Notes: generated by a model not told the origin, from the letters alone. Positions 26,356 through 35,596 are shown, numbered from the stretch's first letter. The stretch is 64,000 bases of DNA from Chryseobacterium rhizosphaerae (GCF_003385455.1 NZ_QNUF01000016.1:1-64000), one strand, 5' to 3'. A program made the numbers and translations.

Positions 26356-27555
26356 TCAGGTCTTCACAAACCGGTTGACAAACATTGCGGCAACGACGTC
26401 GCCCACAGCATTCAGAACAGTGGCTAACGGGTCTACCAATGTTCCGATGATCATTACAGCAGGGATAGCTTCCTGAGGTAATTTATATACCGAAATCATC
26501 AGCATTTCACCAATATACCCACCATTGGGAATCCCTCCGGCTACAATACTTACAAAAACAGTAATTCCCAATGCCAACAATAGATTCGAGGGATCAAAAA
26601 AGTCTTTTCCAATAATTAAAAAAGCAACATAGATTTTTATAATGGAAGACATAGAAGATCCGTTTTTATGGAGGGTTGTCCCAATAGGAATAACCAGGTT
26701 GGCAATAGAATTAGGTATTCCAATTTTAGACGCTGCCTGTAAGTTGGCAGGCATGGTAGCAAAACTGCTGCAGGTACTTATGGCAGTAAGGCTAGGATAA
26801 ATGGCGTTGGTCCAGAAACTTTTCACTCCTTTTTGACCATTGGCCATAAAAGCATAAATAGAAAAAAAGACAAAGAAATAAATAATTCCTGCAATATAAT
26901 ATAAGCCTAAAGGTTTAGCGTAAAATCCAAACAGCTGAGGTCCTAAAGTAGCTACCTGAAAAGCAAAATAAGCCCCAAGACCAATAGGAGCCAGATTCAT
27001 GATCAATAAAAGAAGCTCTTTCATAACTTCATAACCTGAGGCAATAAAAACCCTGAAGGGTTCTCCTTTTTCTCCCGTTTTTCGGGCAGCAAAACCCGTC
27101 ATAAAAGCAAATATAAGAAGAGCCAGCATATTCTGTCTTGAAAAAAGAGCCGTAAATTCTCCTACGGTGAAAAAGCCTACAATCCTGTCACCCCATGTAT
27201 CATTGTTTGCTGCTTCTGTAATAGCTTCAGAGCTTCCGGAAACCCCGGAAACAGGGAAGAGATAGACTGCACAGATCGTAAAAATGGCGGCTGTCAGGAT
27301 GAAAAATAAAAAGGTAAGAGCCATGATAAGAATAATCTTTCCAAATTTTGACTGCTGCTCCAGAGAAGCAATAGAATTGGAAACGGCAAAGAATACCAAA
27401 GGTACCACACTTACAAAAAGAAGATTAAGGAAAATATCTCCCAGAGGTTTTATATACTCTACAATACCGGGAGCAGTAATTCCTATAATGCTTCCAACAC
27501 TAATTCCTAAGAGTAAAAATATAATTCCGGAGTAGTTTTTTAGTACCTCTTTCAT
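26356..27555 (-). CDS. Dicarboxylate/amino acid:cation symporter (DAACS family)
   Basis: 399 residues from ATG 27555; a longer in-frame start adds 43 residues without membrane character. Multiple transmembrane helices and the re-entrant serine region 'STCSSFATMPANLQAA' mark the Glt/DctA (SLC1-like) fold. The substrate/sodium segment normally written 'NMDGT' reads 'HKNGSSM' here ('PIGTTLHKNGSSM'), so the substrate may differ from glutamate or C4-dicarboxylates. No operon partner is evident. Confidence 0.9.
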   Translation of the reverse strand: MKEVLKNYSGIIFLLLGISVGSIIGITAPGIVEYIKPLGDIFLNLLFVSVVPLVFFAVSNSIASLEQQSKFGKIILIMALTFLFFILTAAIFTICAVYLFPVSGVSGSSEAITEAANNDTWGDRIVGFFTVGEFTALFSRQNMLALLIFAFMTGFAARKTGEKGEPFRVFIASGYEVMKELLLLIMNLAPIGLGAYFAFQVATLGPQLFGFYAKPLGLYYIAGIIYFFVFFSIYAFMANGQKGVKSFWTNAIYPSLTAISTCSSFATMPANLQAASKIGIPNSIANLVIPIGTTLHKNGSSMSSIIKIYVAFLIIGKDFFDPSNLLLALGITVFVSIVAGGIPNGGYIGEMLMISVYKLPQEAIPAVMIIGTLVDPLATVLNAVGDVVAAMFVNRFVKT

Positions 27556-27863
27556 GTGAAGTTTTTTTTCAAATATAAGCCTTTTCCAAGTGTAAGCAGA
27601 AAATAGATCTATTATTTTAAAATCCATTTTATCACACAATTTTGAAATATTATTTGAAATTGAACTGCTTGTCTTGTTAATCATGAAATTTTATACTACA
27701 AATATTCTATTTAATAAAATTATTTAAATTGCATTTAATTCAATAATTTGTATTCAATTGTATTTTATTATTAATTATTATTTGATTTTATTATGAAAAA
27801 TGCTTTAAAATTAAATAATTATAATATATTTGTAAACTGTTTAATTTAAAAAACATTACAAAT
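27556..27863. other. AT-rich divergent intergenic region
   Basis: About 308 bp between the symporter and the subtilisin-like gene, almost pure A/T in its second half. It carries the TATATTTG box (27825-27832) for the protease gene. No ORF or repeat was recognised. Confidence 0.55.
27825..27832 (+). promoter_or_regulatory. -7 promoter box (TATATTTG) of the S8 protease gene
   Basis: Exact TAnnTTTG match 31 bp before the ATG at 27864. No clear -33 element. Confidence 0.5.
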
Positions 27864-29225
27864 ATGATGAGAAGTAACAAAATTTCGTTATTGCTGATTG
27901 CTGTAGCAATCACTGTAAGTTGTAACTCTGATAGACTCAGTGATACGCCTGAATCTAATCCCAATTCGAATGCTGCTGTGAATTCTGATGAGGTAGCTTC
28001 TGCTGATTCCAAGCCTATTCCTGGACAGTACATTGTTGTTTTGAATGATGGTGTTCTTGATAAAAGTGGCCTTGCTGTTTCTAAAGGTGCACTCCAGAAT
28101 AGAGAGGCTTATTTAAGACAAACAGGATCACTGTTGGATAAATTAAAAAGCAAAGATAATGGATTGAATTTGGGTATTAATAGTCAAAAGATTTCTAATG
28201 CTTTTGGATATGCCCTTGAAGGTTTTGTTGCAAAAAATCTTACTGATGCTGAGGTAGAAGCACTTAGGAAAGATCCTAAAATCAAAAGTGTTGAACAGGA
28301 TTATCAGGTTTCATTAGGGAAAACAACAGGGATCATTGCTAAAGCTGCTTCAACACAGGAGATTCCTTGGGGGATTACAAGAGTTGGAGGTGCAGGAGAT
28401 GGAACTGGAAAAACAGCCTGGGTTATTGATTCCGGAATTGATTTGGATCATCCGGATCTTAATGTAGATACACAAAGAAGTGTTTCCTTTGCCGGAGATA
28501 ACAATCCTGATGATGGAAACGGGCATGGAACCCATGTGGCAGGAACTATTGCAGCTATTAACAATAATATTGGAGTTGTTGGAGTTGCTGCCGGAGCTAA
28601 AGTTGTTGCACTAAAGGTTTTAAAGAGTGATGGAACAGGAGATTTTTCATGGACTGTTTCTGCTTTAGATTACGTATATGCAAATGCCTCAGCAGAGGAT
28701 GTTGTCAATATGAGCTTAGGTCCTAGATCACGATATAGAGATTCGGCTACAGAACAGGCTGTTTTAAAAGTAGCAGAAAAAGGTATTAGACTAGCAATAG
28801 CAGCAGGTAATTCTTATGATGATGCCAGTTATTATTCACCGGCTGCTGTTAATGCTACCAATGTTTATACTATTTCCGCTTCGGCTGAAGGAGATTACTG
28901 GGCTTATTTTTCTAATTATGGATCTCCTGTAGATTATGCAGCTCCGGGATTCCAGGTAAAATCAACATGGTTAAATGGCGGTTACAATACCATTAGCGGA
29001 ACATCCATGGCGTCTCCCCATGCTGCCGGAGTTCTTTTATTAGGAGCTCCAAACACAGATGGTGCTACTCCAAAACCGGCTTATTGGGAATACAGATACG
29101 GATTTCTAAGCAACGGAACATTTGGTAAAATTTATACTGGTAGATATGGACCTACAAATACCTATACCTTAGCAGATTATCGATATGATAAAGACGGTGT
29201 GGCAGATAAAATTATTCGTAGATAA
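27864..29225 (+). CDS. Subtilisin-like (S8) serine peptidase lipoprotein
   Basis: 453 residues. A lipoprotein leader ends VSC. An inhibitor-I9-type propeptide spans about 50-150 ('PGQYIVVLNDGVLD'...'IKSVEQDYQVSL'). The catalytic triad is D189 ('VIDSGIDLDHPDL'), H221 ('GHGTHVAG') and S381 ('GTSMASPHAAG'). Close to proteinase K/thermitase-type secreted enzymes, but anchored as a lipoprotein. The last about 60 residues are rich in Y, G and T and lack a type IX secretion tail. Monocistronic. Confidence 0.92.
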   Translation: MMRSNKISLLLIAVAITVSCNSDRLSDTPESNPNSNAAVNSDEVASADSKPIPGQYIVVLNDGVLDKSGLAVSKGALQNREAYLRQTGSLLDKLKSKDNGLNLGINSQKISNAFGYALEGFVAKNLTDAEVEALRKDPKIKSVEQDYQVSLGKTTGIIAKAASTQEIPWGITRVGGAGDGTGKTAWVIDSGIDLDHPDLNVDTQRSVSFAGDNNPDDGNGHGTHVAGTIAAINNNIGVVGVAAGAKVVALKVLKSDGTGDFSWTVSALDYVYANASAEDVVNMSLGPRSRYRDSATEQAVLKVAEKGIRLAIAAGNSYDDASYYSPAAVNATNVYTISASAEGDYWAYFSNYGSPVDYAAPGFQVKSTWLNGGYNTISGTSMASPHAAGVLLLGAPNTDGATPKPAYWEYRYGFLSNGTFGKIYTGRYGPTNTYTLADYRYDKDGVADKIIRR

Positions 29226-29243
29226 TTTATTTATAATTCTAAT

Positions 29244-29275
29244 AAAAAGGGATGAGATTACTCATCTCTTTTTTT
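29244..29275 (+). terminator. intrinsic terminator
   Basis: AAAAAGGGATGAG and CTCATCTCTTTTT arms (one G-T pair) around ATTA, followed by a T-run. Confidence 0.85.
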
Positions 29276-29349
29276 GTCTATCAGAATTTTTAATATTTTT
29301 TTTCATGTTTTTAAGTGTTTTCTTATGGGGTTTTCAAAGATAAAATTCA

Positions 29350-29357
29350 TAAATTTG
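29350..29357 (+). promoter_or_regulatory. -7 promoter box (TAAATTTG) of the CbpA-CbpM operon
   Basis: Exact TAnnTTTG match 17 bp before the ATG at 29374. No heat-shock element was recognised. Confidence 0.5.
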
Positions 29358-29373
29358 AGTAAACATCATTTCT

Positions 29374-30285
29374 ATGGCTTATATAGATTACTATAAAATT
29401 TTAGGCGTAGATAAAAACGCAACACAGGATGATATCAAGAAAGCCTACCGAAAACTGGCCAGAAAGCTACATCCTGACCTTAATCCTGACGATAAGGAAG
29501 CAGAAAAAAAATTCAAAGAACTGAATGAAGCCAATGAAGTGCTCAGTAATACTGAAAACCGTGCAAAATATGATAAGTACGGAGAGCATTGGAAACATGG
29601 CGAAGAATACGAAAAAGCCCAGCAACAGCAGAAACAATATCAACAGCAGCAGAATTATAACGGAGGATATTCCGGAGCAGATTTTGGTGAAGGGGAAGAT
29701 TTTTCAGATTTCTTTCAAAGTATGTTTGGAGGGGCTGGAGGCTTTAGCAAAAGTTCACGGGGAAGTGCTTCCGGAAAATTTAAAGGAAAAGATGTTCAGG
29801 CAGAACTGAACCTGAATTTAAGAGATGCTGCTACCACTCATCCGCAAACTTTTGAAATCAATGGTAAAAAAGTGAGAATTACTATTCCGGCAGGGGTTTA
29901 TGATGGGCAGCAGATTAAGTTGAAAGGACATGGAAATCCCGGTTTTAACGGTGGACCTCACGGGGATCTGTATATTACCTTCAATATTCCGGCTGATCCG
30001 GATTTTGAAAGAATAGGGGATGACCTGAAAACTAAAGTCGTTATCGATATGTATACTGCTGTTTTAGGGGGAGATGTAAAAGTAAATACCCTGGATAGCA
30101 GTGTCAATCTTAAAGTAAAACCGGAAACTCAAAACGGGATGACCGTAAGGCTTAAAGGAAAAGGTTTTCCTATCTATAAAAAAGAAGGACAGCATGGCGA
30201 TCTTTTTGTAACCTATGAAGTGAAATTGCCGGTAAACCTTACAGAAAAGCAAAAAGAACTTTTTGAACAACTAAAAAATTCCTAG
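29374..30285 (+). CDS. cbpA: DnaJ-family co-chaperone, CbpA type
   Basis: 303 residues. The J domain (about 4-70) has the HPD motif ('LHPDLNPDD') and the ending '[11 protein letters not shown]'. A Gln-rich and Gly/Phe-rich linker (about 80-140) and a C-terminal peptide-binding domain (about 150-300) follow. It lacks the zinc-finger cysteines of DnaJ, as CbpA does. It stimulates a DnaK-type chaperone. The next gene, 4 nt downstream, encodes the CbpM modulator, which supports the assignment. Confidence 0.92.
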   Translation: MAYIDYYKILGVDKNATQDDIKKAYRKLARKLHPDLNPDDKEAEKKFKELNEANEVLSNTENRAKYDKYGEHWKHGEEYEKAQQQQKQYQQQQNYNGGYSGADFGEGEDFSDFFQSMFGGAGGFSKSSRGSASGKFKGKDVQAELNLNLRDAATTHPQTFEINGKKVRITIPAGVYDGQQIKLKGHGNPGFNGGPHGDLYITFNIPADPDFERIGDDLKTKVVIDMYTAVLGGDVKVNTLDSSVNLKVKPETQNGMTVRLKGKGFPIYKKEGQHGDLFVTYEVKLPVNLTEKQKELFEQLKNS

Positions 30286-30288
30286 GCT

Positions 30289-30591
30289 ATGAGTGAAAGA
30301 ATATCACGGGAAGAACTCGTAAAAATCTATAATATAGAAATCACTTTTTTTGATGATCTTGTAGAGTATGGTCTGCTAAACATTCATATTGAAAATGATA
30401 TTCATTATCTGATGTATGAAGATCTGCAGGATCTTGAAAAGTTTTCCAACTGGCATTATGATCTTGAAATCAATCTTCCCGGTCTTGAAGTGATTCATAA
30501 TATGCTGAACAAACTGAATGCCCTGAAAAACAGAAACAGGGAACTGATGAACAAACTTGCTGCTATAAGTGATCAATATGAAGATATTTAG
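30289..30591 (+). CDS. cbpM: Chaperone modulator CbpM
   Basis: 100 residues, 4 nt after CbpA. An N-terminal MerR-like helix segment ('SREELVKIYNIEITFFDDLVEYGLL') and a C-terminal helical hairpin match CbpM, which binds the CbpA J domain and restrains it. The family identity is supported by length and gene order; sequence conservation in this family is low. Confidence 0.85.
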   Translation: MSERISREELVKIYNIEITFFDDLVEYGLLNIHIENDIHYLMYEDLQDLEKFSNWHYDLEINLPGLEVIHNMLNKLNALKNRNRELMNKLAAISDQYEDI

Positions 30592-30632
30592 CTAGCTTTG
30601 CAGCTTTATAAAGCAAAGTATATATTTATATT

Positions 30633-31163
30633 ATGAGTGAAGAAAAGGTGATTGTCTTAAGACCTGACAGAAAGACTTTTGAAGAAATCTATTTTAGCGG
30701 AAACCAGGGAAGTTTGCTTTTCTCACCTACTACCAGAAGTAAAACCATAACGACCATGGTGGCTGCTGTTATTCTGTTTATTGCATTTCTTTTGAAAGAC
30801 AGTTTGAGCAAAGACAGTGTGGGAATCTTATATTTTCTGAGCTTTATATTCCTGCTTTGTACGGTTTTTCTGTCTGTAAGCATTAATAAAGTATCCCGAT
30901 GGAAGAAACAGGTGAATCATTACCTGGGTGTGCTTGAAAAGTGTAAGGTCTACGAAATAAGATTTGATTCTCTTTTTTTTACGGTCAATATTGACGGAGA
31001 GAAAGAAACCAGCGAATGGAAAGATTTTGAATATTTTGATAGTAATAATGAATTCATCACTCTGGAAGGTAAGTACAGTTATATGTTTCCAAAGAAAGCA
31101 ATGAGTGAAAAGGAGTATAGCCTACTCAAAAAGACACTCAAAGAAAATATTAATAAAGAATAA
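30633..31163 (+). CDS. YcxB-like membrane protein
   Basis: 176 residues. Two transmembrane helices (about 38-56 and 64-84) are followed by a cytosolic domain with 'SEWKDFEYFDSNNEFITL' and 'MFPKKAMSEKEYSLLKKTLK', the YcxB-like C-terminal signature. Function unknown. It is 41 nt after CbpM, possibly in the same transcript, and ends in a bidirectional terminator facing the PLP enzyme gene. Confidence 0.7.
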   Translation: MSEEKVIVLRPDRKTFEEIYFSGNQGSLLFSPTTRSKTITTMVAAVILFIAFLLKDSLSKDSVGILYFLSFIFLLCTVFLSVSINKVSRWKKQVNHYLGVLEKCKVYEIRFDSLFFTVNIDGEKETSEWKDFEYFDSNNEFITLEGKYSYMFPKKAMSEKEYSLLKKTLKENINKE

Positions 31164-31192
31164 AAAAATCAGAGCATTTTGCTCTGATTTTT
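31164..31192. terminator. bidirectional intrinsic terminator
   Basis: AAAAATCAGAGC and GCTCTGATTTTT arms, T-run on one side and A-run on the other, between two convergent genes. Confidence 0.85.
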
Positions 31193-31216
31193 ATTTTATC
31201 GTAAAGTATCCGCTTA

Positions 31217-32200
31217 TTAATCAAGCCAACCCATTTCCTTCATCCATTCGTCATTGTAGATTTTTCCTACATATCTTGAACCGTGGTCATGAAGTAAAAC
31301 AACAATGATATCATCTTTCGTGAACTGATCTTTCATCTGGATCAGAGAAGCAATAGCACTTCCTGCAGAATATCCACAGAAAATTCCTTCTTCTTTAGCC
31401 AGCTTTCTTGCATAGATCGCTCCGTCTTTATCTGTTACTTTTTCAAAATGATCAATGACAGACATATCATAGTTCTCAGGAATGATATCTTCGCCAATCC
31501 CTTCTGTAATATAAGTATAGGCATGGTCATAGTGAAGTTCTCCTGTTTCATGGAATTCTTTCAGGATAGAACCGTAAGTATCTACTCCGATTATTTTGAT
31601 GTCCTGATTTTTTTCTTTGAAGAATGTTCCACATCCTGTAATCGTACCTCCTGTTCCTGCACCAGCTACAAAGTGAGTCAGTTTTCCTTCTGTCTGTTCC
31701 CAGATTTCAGGCGCTGTAGACTCATAATGAGCTGTTCTGTTTGATAAATTATCATACTGATTTACATACCATCCGTTCTCCGTTTCTTTAGCCAGTCTTT
31801 TGGAAACTGAATAATAAGAACGTGGGTCAGTAGGCTTTACGTCAGTAGGGCATACAATAACCTCAGCACCTACAGCACGAAGGATATCACATTTTTCTTT
31901 TGATTGTTTGGAATTCGTTACAAAGATACATTTGTAACCTTTGATGATCGCTGCAAGCGCTAATCCCATTCCTGTATTTCCTGAAGTTCCCTCAATGATG
32001 GTTCCTCCAGGCTTTAATCTGCCGTCTTTTTCGGCATCTTCTATCATTTTAAGAGCCATTCTGTCCTTTACTGAATTTCCGGGATTGAAAGTCTCTACTT
32101 TTGCTAAAACTAATGCTGGAAAGTCTTCTCCTAATACATTGTTAAGTTTTACCAGCGGTGTATTACCTATAGTTTCAAGAATATTTTTTGCGTATTTCAT
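31217..32200 (-). CDS. Cystathionine beta-synthase / cysteine synthase-type PLP enzyme
   Basis: 327 residues. PLP lysine K45 is in 'NPGNSVKDRMAL'; 'SGNTGMGLA' and 'GAGTGGT' form the phosphate-binding loops. 'EGIFCGYSAGSA' and the loop 'NYDMSVIDHFEKV' resemble the catalytic core of cystathionine beta-synthase more than CysK. The regulatory CBS-domain pair is absent. It uses serine or O-acetylserine with homocysteine or sulfide; which one cannot be settled here. Monocistronic with a clear promoter. Confidence 0.9.
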   Translation of the reverse strand: MKYAKNILETIGNTPLVKLNNVLGEDFPALVLAKVETFNPGNSVKDRMALKMIEDAEKDGRLKPGGTIIEGTSGNTGMGLALAAIIKGYKCIFVTNSKQSKEKCDILRAVGAEVIVCPTDVKPTDPRSYYSVSKRLAKETENGWYVNQYDNLSNRTAHYESTAPEIWEQTEGKLTHFVAGAGTGGTITGCGTFFKEKNQDIKIIGVDTYGSILKEFHETGELHYDHAYTYITEGIGEDIIPENYDMSVIDHFEKVTDKDGAIYARKLAKEEGIFCGYSAGSAIASLIQMKDQFTKDDIIVVLLHDHGSRYVGKIYNDEWMKEMGWLD

Positions 32201-32219
32201 AAATGGTTTATATGCGGAG

Positions 32220-32227
32220 CAAAGATA
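32220..32227 (-). promoter_or_regulatory. -7 promoter box (TATCTTTG, minus strand) of the PLP enzyme gene
   Basis: Exact TAnnTTTG match 20 bp upstream of the start codon at 32200. Confidence 0.55.
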
Positions 32228-32330
32228 AGGCTTTTAAAATTATTCATATTGTGGATAACATGTGGATAACGTGTTGGTAACAGGAATACTTACCTCCCAA
32301 ATATGATCAGCTTATCGATCCTTTCCGTTA

Positions 32331-33560
32331 CTAATTATATTTAATTGCTTTTACCGGTGAAATTTTACTGATCAGATAACTAGGAATAATTAAAGCAAGC
32401 CCTGAAATAAACAGAATTCCCACTGAAATAGAAATAATGGCAATAGGGTTAAGATCTACCGGAACTGTACTTACATAATAATTTTCAGGATTAAGCTTAA
32501 TAACTCCGAAGAATTTTTGAATCAAAATAAGCCCTAATCCAATCGCATTTCCATATAAAAGCCCGGGAATCATAATAATAAGTGTATAGTTGATAAAAGT
32601 AGCCCGGATCTGGGAATTGCTGGCTCCCAATGTTTTAAGAAGTCCTATGGAATTGGTTCTTTCGATGATAAGGATCAGAAGGACCATAATAATATTAATA
32701 ACCACTACAATGAGCATAATAATGATGATTAAAGCAATATTCGTATCGAAAATGCTTATCCAGTCATTGATTTGCGGAAATTTTTCCGTCGCTTTTTCCG
32801 CATAATTTTTATACCCAATCAGCTTTTCAATATCTGGAAAATCTTTATCTATATCGTTGACGTTTTTGAGGAAAATATCAAGTCCTCCCACTTCATCAGG
32901 TTTCATTTCCTGAATTCTTCTTACATGATTAATTCCTCCAATTACAAATTGATCATCAATCATCTTAATATCCGTTCTGTAAATTCCCAGTACACGGAAC
33001 TTACGATAGACCGGCTTTTGATCTGCCTTTGAAAAAACAGTAACAATACTGTCGTTGAGCTTCAGGTGTAAGTCGTTGGCTGTTTTCTGTGAAATAGCGA
33101 CGTCGTTGTTGAAACCTACCTCTGTTACCTTGGGAGTGGTGCCGGCAATTAAAAATTTCTTAAACCTAAGGCTGTCAAAGTCTTTTCCAACTCCTTTAAA
33201 TATAATGCCTGCAAAACTATGCTCATTACGCATAATTCCGGTCACAGTTGCATATTTCTGGATGCTTTCCACGTCGGGAAGTTCTTTGATCTTTGGAATA
33301 TTAAGCCCCTGGTTATCAAGTACCGAAGTATTATAGGAAGAATTGGATCGGGTAGATCTTACGGTAATGTGTCCGCTGAAATCTGCCAGTCTTTCTTTAA
33401 TAGCTTTTTTAGAACCGAAGCCGGTGGCTACGGTAATTAAGGAAACAATGATTCCCAAAGCTACAGAAAGTCTGCCAATGAAGATGATAACTCTTGAAAG
33501 GTTATTTTTGTTATCTTTGGAAAATGCTATTTTTCTAGAGAAATATAAAGGAAATTTCAA
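32331..33560 (-). CDS. ABC-transporter permease, LolC/LolE-FtsX type (TTG start proposed)
   Basis: 409 residues from TTG 33560. One N-terminal transmembrane helix (about 22-45), a large periplasmic domain and three C-terminal helices (from about 285) give the MacB/LolCE fold ('IIERTNSIGLLKTLGASNSQIRATFI'). It probably extracts lipoproteins from the inner membrane or drives another mechanotransmission task; the ATPase is not adjacent. An ATG at 33629 would add 23 basic residues but overlap the divergent gene, so the TTG beginning 'KFPLYFSRKIAF' is preferred. Confidence 0.82.
   Translation of the reverse strand: MKFPLYFSRKIAFSKDNKNNLSRVIIFIGRLSVALGIIVSLITVATGFGSKKAIKERLADFSGHITVRSTRSNSSYNTSVLDNQGLNIPKIKELPDVESIQKYATVTGIMRNEHSFAGIIFKGVGKDFDSLRFKKFLIAGTTPKVTEVGFNNDVAISQKTANDLHLKLNDSIVTVFSKADQKPVYRKFRVLGIYRTDIKMIDDQFVIGGINHVRRIQEMKPDEVGGLDIFLKNVNDIDKDFPDIEKLIGYKNYAEKATEKFPQINDWISIFDTNIALIIIIMLIVVVINIIMVLLILIIERTNSIGLLKTLGASNSQIRATFINYTLIIMIPGLLYGNAIGLGLILIQKFFGVIKLNPENYYVSTVPVDLNPIAIISISVGILFISGLALIIPSYLISKISPVKAIKYN
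33512..33519 (+). promoter_or_regulatory. -7 promoter box (TATCTTTG) of namZ, inside the permease gene
   Basis: Exact TAnnTTTG match 46 bp before the namZ ATG at 33565, within the 5' coding part of the divergent permease gene. A TTG at 33494-33496 is 15 bp upstream. Confidence 0.5.
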
Positions 33561-33564
33561 GCTT

Positions 33565-34761
33565 ATGAATTTAGATTTCAAAATTAAAAATTTACTTCTT
33601 ATTTGCCTAATTTTTTTAGGAGTATTCAACCAATATTATTCTCAGACTCAAGTTCAGCAGGATTTTAAAACCGGAGCCGATCAGCCTGAATTATATTTAC
33701 CCCTGTTAAAAAACAAAACCATCGGGATTGTGACCAACCAGACAGGGCTGATGAGTGACAGGAATCATTTGGTGGATTTTTTAGTGAAAAATAAGATTAA
33801 TATTAAAGCTATTTTTGCACCGGAACATGGATTCAGGGGAGATGCTGATGCCGGAGCGAAAGTGAAAAATGGAGTAGATGTAAAAACTGGAATACCCATT
33901 GTTTCATTATATGGTAATAATAAAAAACCAAAACCTGAACAATTAAAAGGAATTGATATTGTTCTTTTTGATATCCAGGACGTAGGGGTGAGGTTCTATA
34001 CTTATATTTCTACCTTGACTTATCTGATGGAAGCCGGTGCTGAGAATAATGTTGAAATCATGGTTCTTGATCGCCCCAATCCCCATGACGGTTATACTGA
34101 CGGTCCTGTTTTAAGGAAAAAATGGGCAAGCTTTGTAGGTATGCATGAAGTTCCTGTAGTATATGGACTGACAATTGGAGAATATGGAAAAATGGTAAAT
34201 GGCGAAAAGTGGCTGAAAAATGGAGTTCAGGCTAAATATACCCTTATTCCAATGAAAAATTACCATAAAAAACAACGGTACACAATTTTAGATAAACCCT
34301 CCCCGAACTTACCGAATGATAAAGCCATTAATCTTTATCCCAGCCTATGTTTTTTTGAAGGAACTCAGGTTTCAGTAGGAAGAGGAACGGATATGCCTTT
34401 CCAGATTTATGGTTCCCCATGGACAGAAAAACTGCCTTTTGAGTTTACTCCGAAACCAAGTTATGGAGCTAAAGATCCTTTTCTTAACGGAAAGCTTTGC
34501 CACGGTGAAAATCTTTCGAAATACCCAAAAGATCTGAGAGAACTGAATCTTGAATGGGTTATAAAAGCATATCAAAATTATAAAAATCCACAGCAGGATT
34601 TCTTCCTGAAAAATCTATGGTTTGATACATTATCCGGAACCGATGAATTCAGAAAGCAAATTATTGCAGGTAAAACGATTCCGGAAATTAAAGCTTCATG
34701 GAAAAAAGACCTGGCCGATTTTGAAAAGATCAGAACCAGGTATGTGGTGTACGAAAATTAA
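33565..34761 (+). CDS. namZ: DUF1343 exo-beta-N-acetylmuramidase (NamZ-like)
   Basis: 398 residues from ATG 33565. A signal peptide ('LLLICLIFLGVFNQYYSQ') precedes 'NKTIGIVTNQTGLMSD', 'IFAPEHGFRGDADAGAKV', 'FDIQDVGVRFYTYISTL', 'VLDRPNPHDG' and 'GRGTDMPFQIYG', which are conserved in DUF1343. Characterised NamZ enzymes release terminal N-acetylmuramic acid from peptidoglycan fragments, so a role in wall recycling or scavenging is likely. A longer frame beginning at 33343 would run through the divergent permease and was rejected. Confidence 0.9.
   Translation: MNLDFKIKNLLLICLIFLGVFNQYYSQTQVQQDFKTGADQPELYLPLLKNKTIGIVTNQTGLMSDRNHLVDFLVKNKINIKAIFAPEHGFRGDADAGAKVKNGVDVKTGIPIVSLYGNNKKPKPEQLKGIDIVLFDIQDVGVRFYTYISTLTYLMEAGAENNVEIMVLDRPNPHDGYTDGPVLRKKWASFVGMHEVPVVYGLTIGEYGKMVNGEKWLKNGVQAKYTLIPMKNYHKKQRYTILDKPSPNLPNDKAINLYPSLCFFEGTQVSVGRGTDMPFQIYGSPWTEKLPFEFTPKPSYGAKDPFLNGKLCHGENLSKYPKDLRELNLEWVIKAYQNYKNPQQDFFLKNLWFDTLSGTDEFRKQIIAGKTIPEIKASWKKDLADFEKIRTRYVVYEN
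33579..33586 (-). promoter_or_regulatory. -7 promoter box (TAATTTTG, minus strand) of the permease, inside namZ
   Basis: Exact TAnnTTTG match on the minus strand, 19 bp upstream of the proposed TTG start at 33560, and within the first codons of the divergent namZ gene. AT-rich DNA makes chance matches possible. Confidence 0.4.
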
Positions 34762-34968
34762 TTAATCAAAATGCTGAGGTGGGTTTTTGTCATTTTTACC
34801 TTTGTTAAGGATAAATAAACCGACAGTTAATCCGACAACTCCCGCAAAAGCAGTGAGCAGAGCTCTTTGCAGTTTATCAGGAAGGTCATTCCCAAGGTAG
34901 TTCATTAAAAAAAGGATCACAAAAGTGATCACTGAAATGATAATATGATTTCTTCCGAATGGTTTCAT
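34762..34968 (-). CDS. Small membrane protein
   Basis: 68 residues with two transmembrane helices (about 8-24 and 37-54) and a hydrophilic tail. Its stop codon abuts the stop of namZ with no terminator between them. It lies 4 nt after the barrel protein gene (34973-35587), so it belongs to that minus-strand operon. Function unknown. Confidence 0.6.
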   Translation of the reverse strand: MKPFGRNHIIISVITFVILFLMNYLGNDLPDKLQRALLTAFAGVVGLTVGLFILNKGKNDKNPPQHFD

Positions 34969-34972
34969 TGTA

Positions 34973-35587
34973 TTATTTAAATTTGTAAGAGATCATGACT
35001 CCTCCTCTGTAGGGGATGAATTCGCCACTTTTATTAAGACCGGTTGCCTGATCATATCTTTTTCCTGTTGTTTTGTCATAGCCTTTATAAAAACTCTGGG
35101 ATGTTCCCACAGTACCATAAATGTCAAGATTCCAACGGTCAGATAGCTGAAACTGATAACCGGCAGTTAGCCCTAGCATAATAGAAAATCCTTTTTGGTA
35201 AAGATTGGAATTGATGAAAGTCTGACCATCATCGTTAACATGTAGTTTATCATTCCAATAGTTCCATTTTTGAACATTATAGGCTGCAAAACCAAGATTC
35301 GCTCCCAGATACCAGTGCTTAAAAGCCTCTTTGAAATAATATCTGCCTTCTACGGAAGCTGAATAATACTGAAGCTTATGTCCGGCAAAAGATTTCCATG
35401 GGGAAATAAGAACATCTCCCTGAATGGTATATTTTGGACTTATCTGTTTTTCTACACCGGCGTTAATGATTCCTATAGGTAGAAAAAGAGCATTCCCTTT
35501 TATGTATAAACTTTTATCCTGTTCCTGAGCGTTTAAAGTACCTATTGCCAGGAAAGCTAAAACGCCTGTTAATAATTTATAATTCAT
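34973..35587 (-). CDS. Outer-membrane beta-barrel protein (DUF3575-like)
   Basis: 204 residues with a signal peptide (ends LNAQ, about residue 20). Alternating hydrophobic/polar strands ('YYSASVEGRYYFKEAFKHWYLGANLGFAAYNV', 'GLTAGYQFQLSDRWNLDIYGTVG') and 'VMISYKFK' at the C terminus point to a small 8-strand barrel, similar to DUF3575 proteins of Bacteroidetes. It lies 9 nt after the thioredoxin-fold gene, in the same operon. Substrate or role unknown. Confidence 0.78.
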   Translation of the reverse strand: MNYKLLTGVLAFLAIGTLNAQEQDKSLYIKGNALFLPIGIINAGVEKQISPKYTIQGDVLISPWKSFAGHKLQYYSASVEGRYYFKEAFKHWYLGANLGFAAYNVQKWNYWNDKLHVNDDGQTFINSNLYQKGFSIMLGLTAGYQFQLSDRWNLDIYGTVGTSQSFYKGYDKTTGKRYDQATGLNKSGEFIPYRGGVMISYKFK

Positions 35588-35596
35588 CAGTATATG

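Noticed and set aside
27556-27684. Longer N terminus of the symporter
   Set aside because: 43 extra residues without membrane helix character precede the conserved start MKEVLKNYSG.
33343-33564. N-terminal extension of the DUF1343 gene
   Set aside because: The extra 74 codons run antisense through the permease gene and lack a signal peptide; the ATG at 33565 gives a proper signal peptide.
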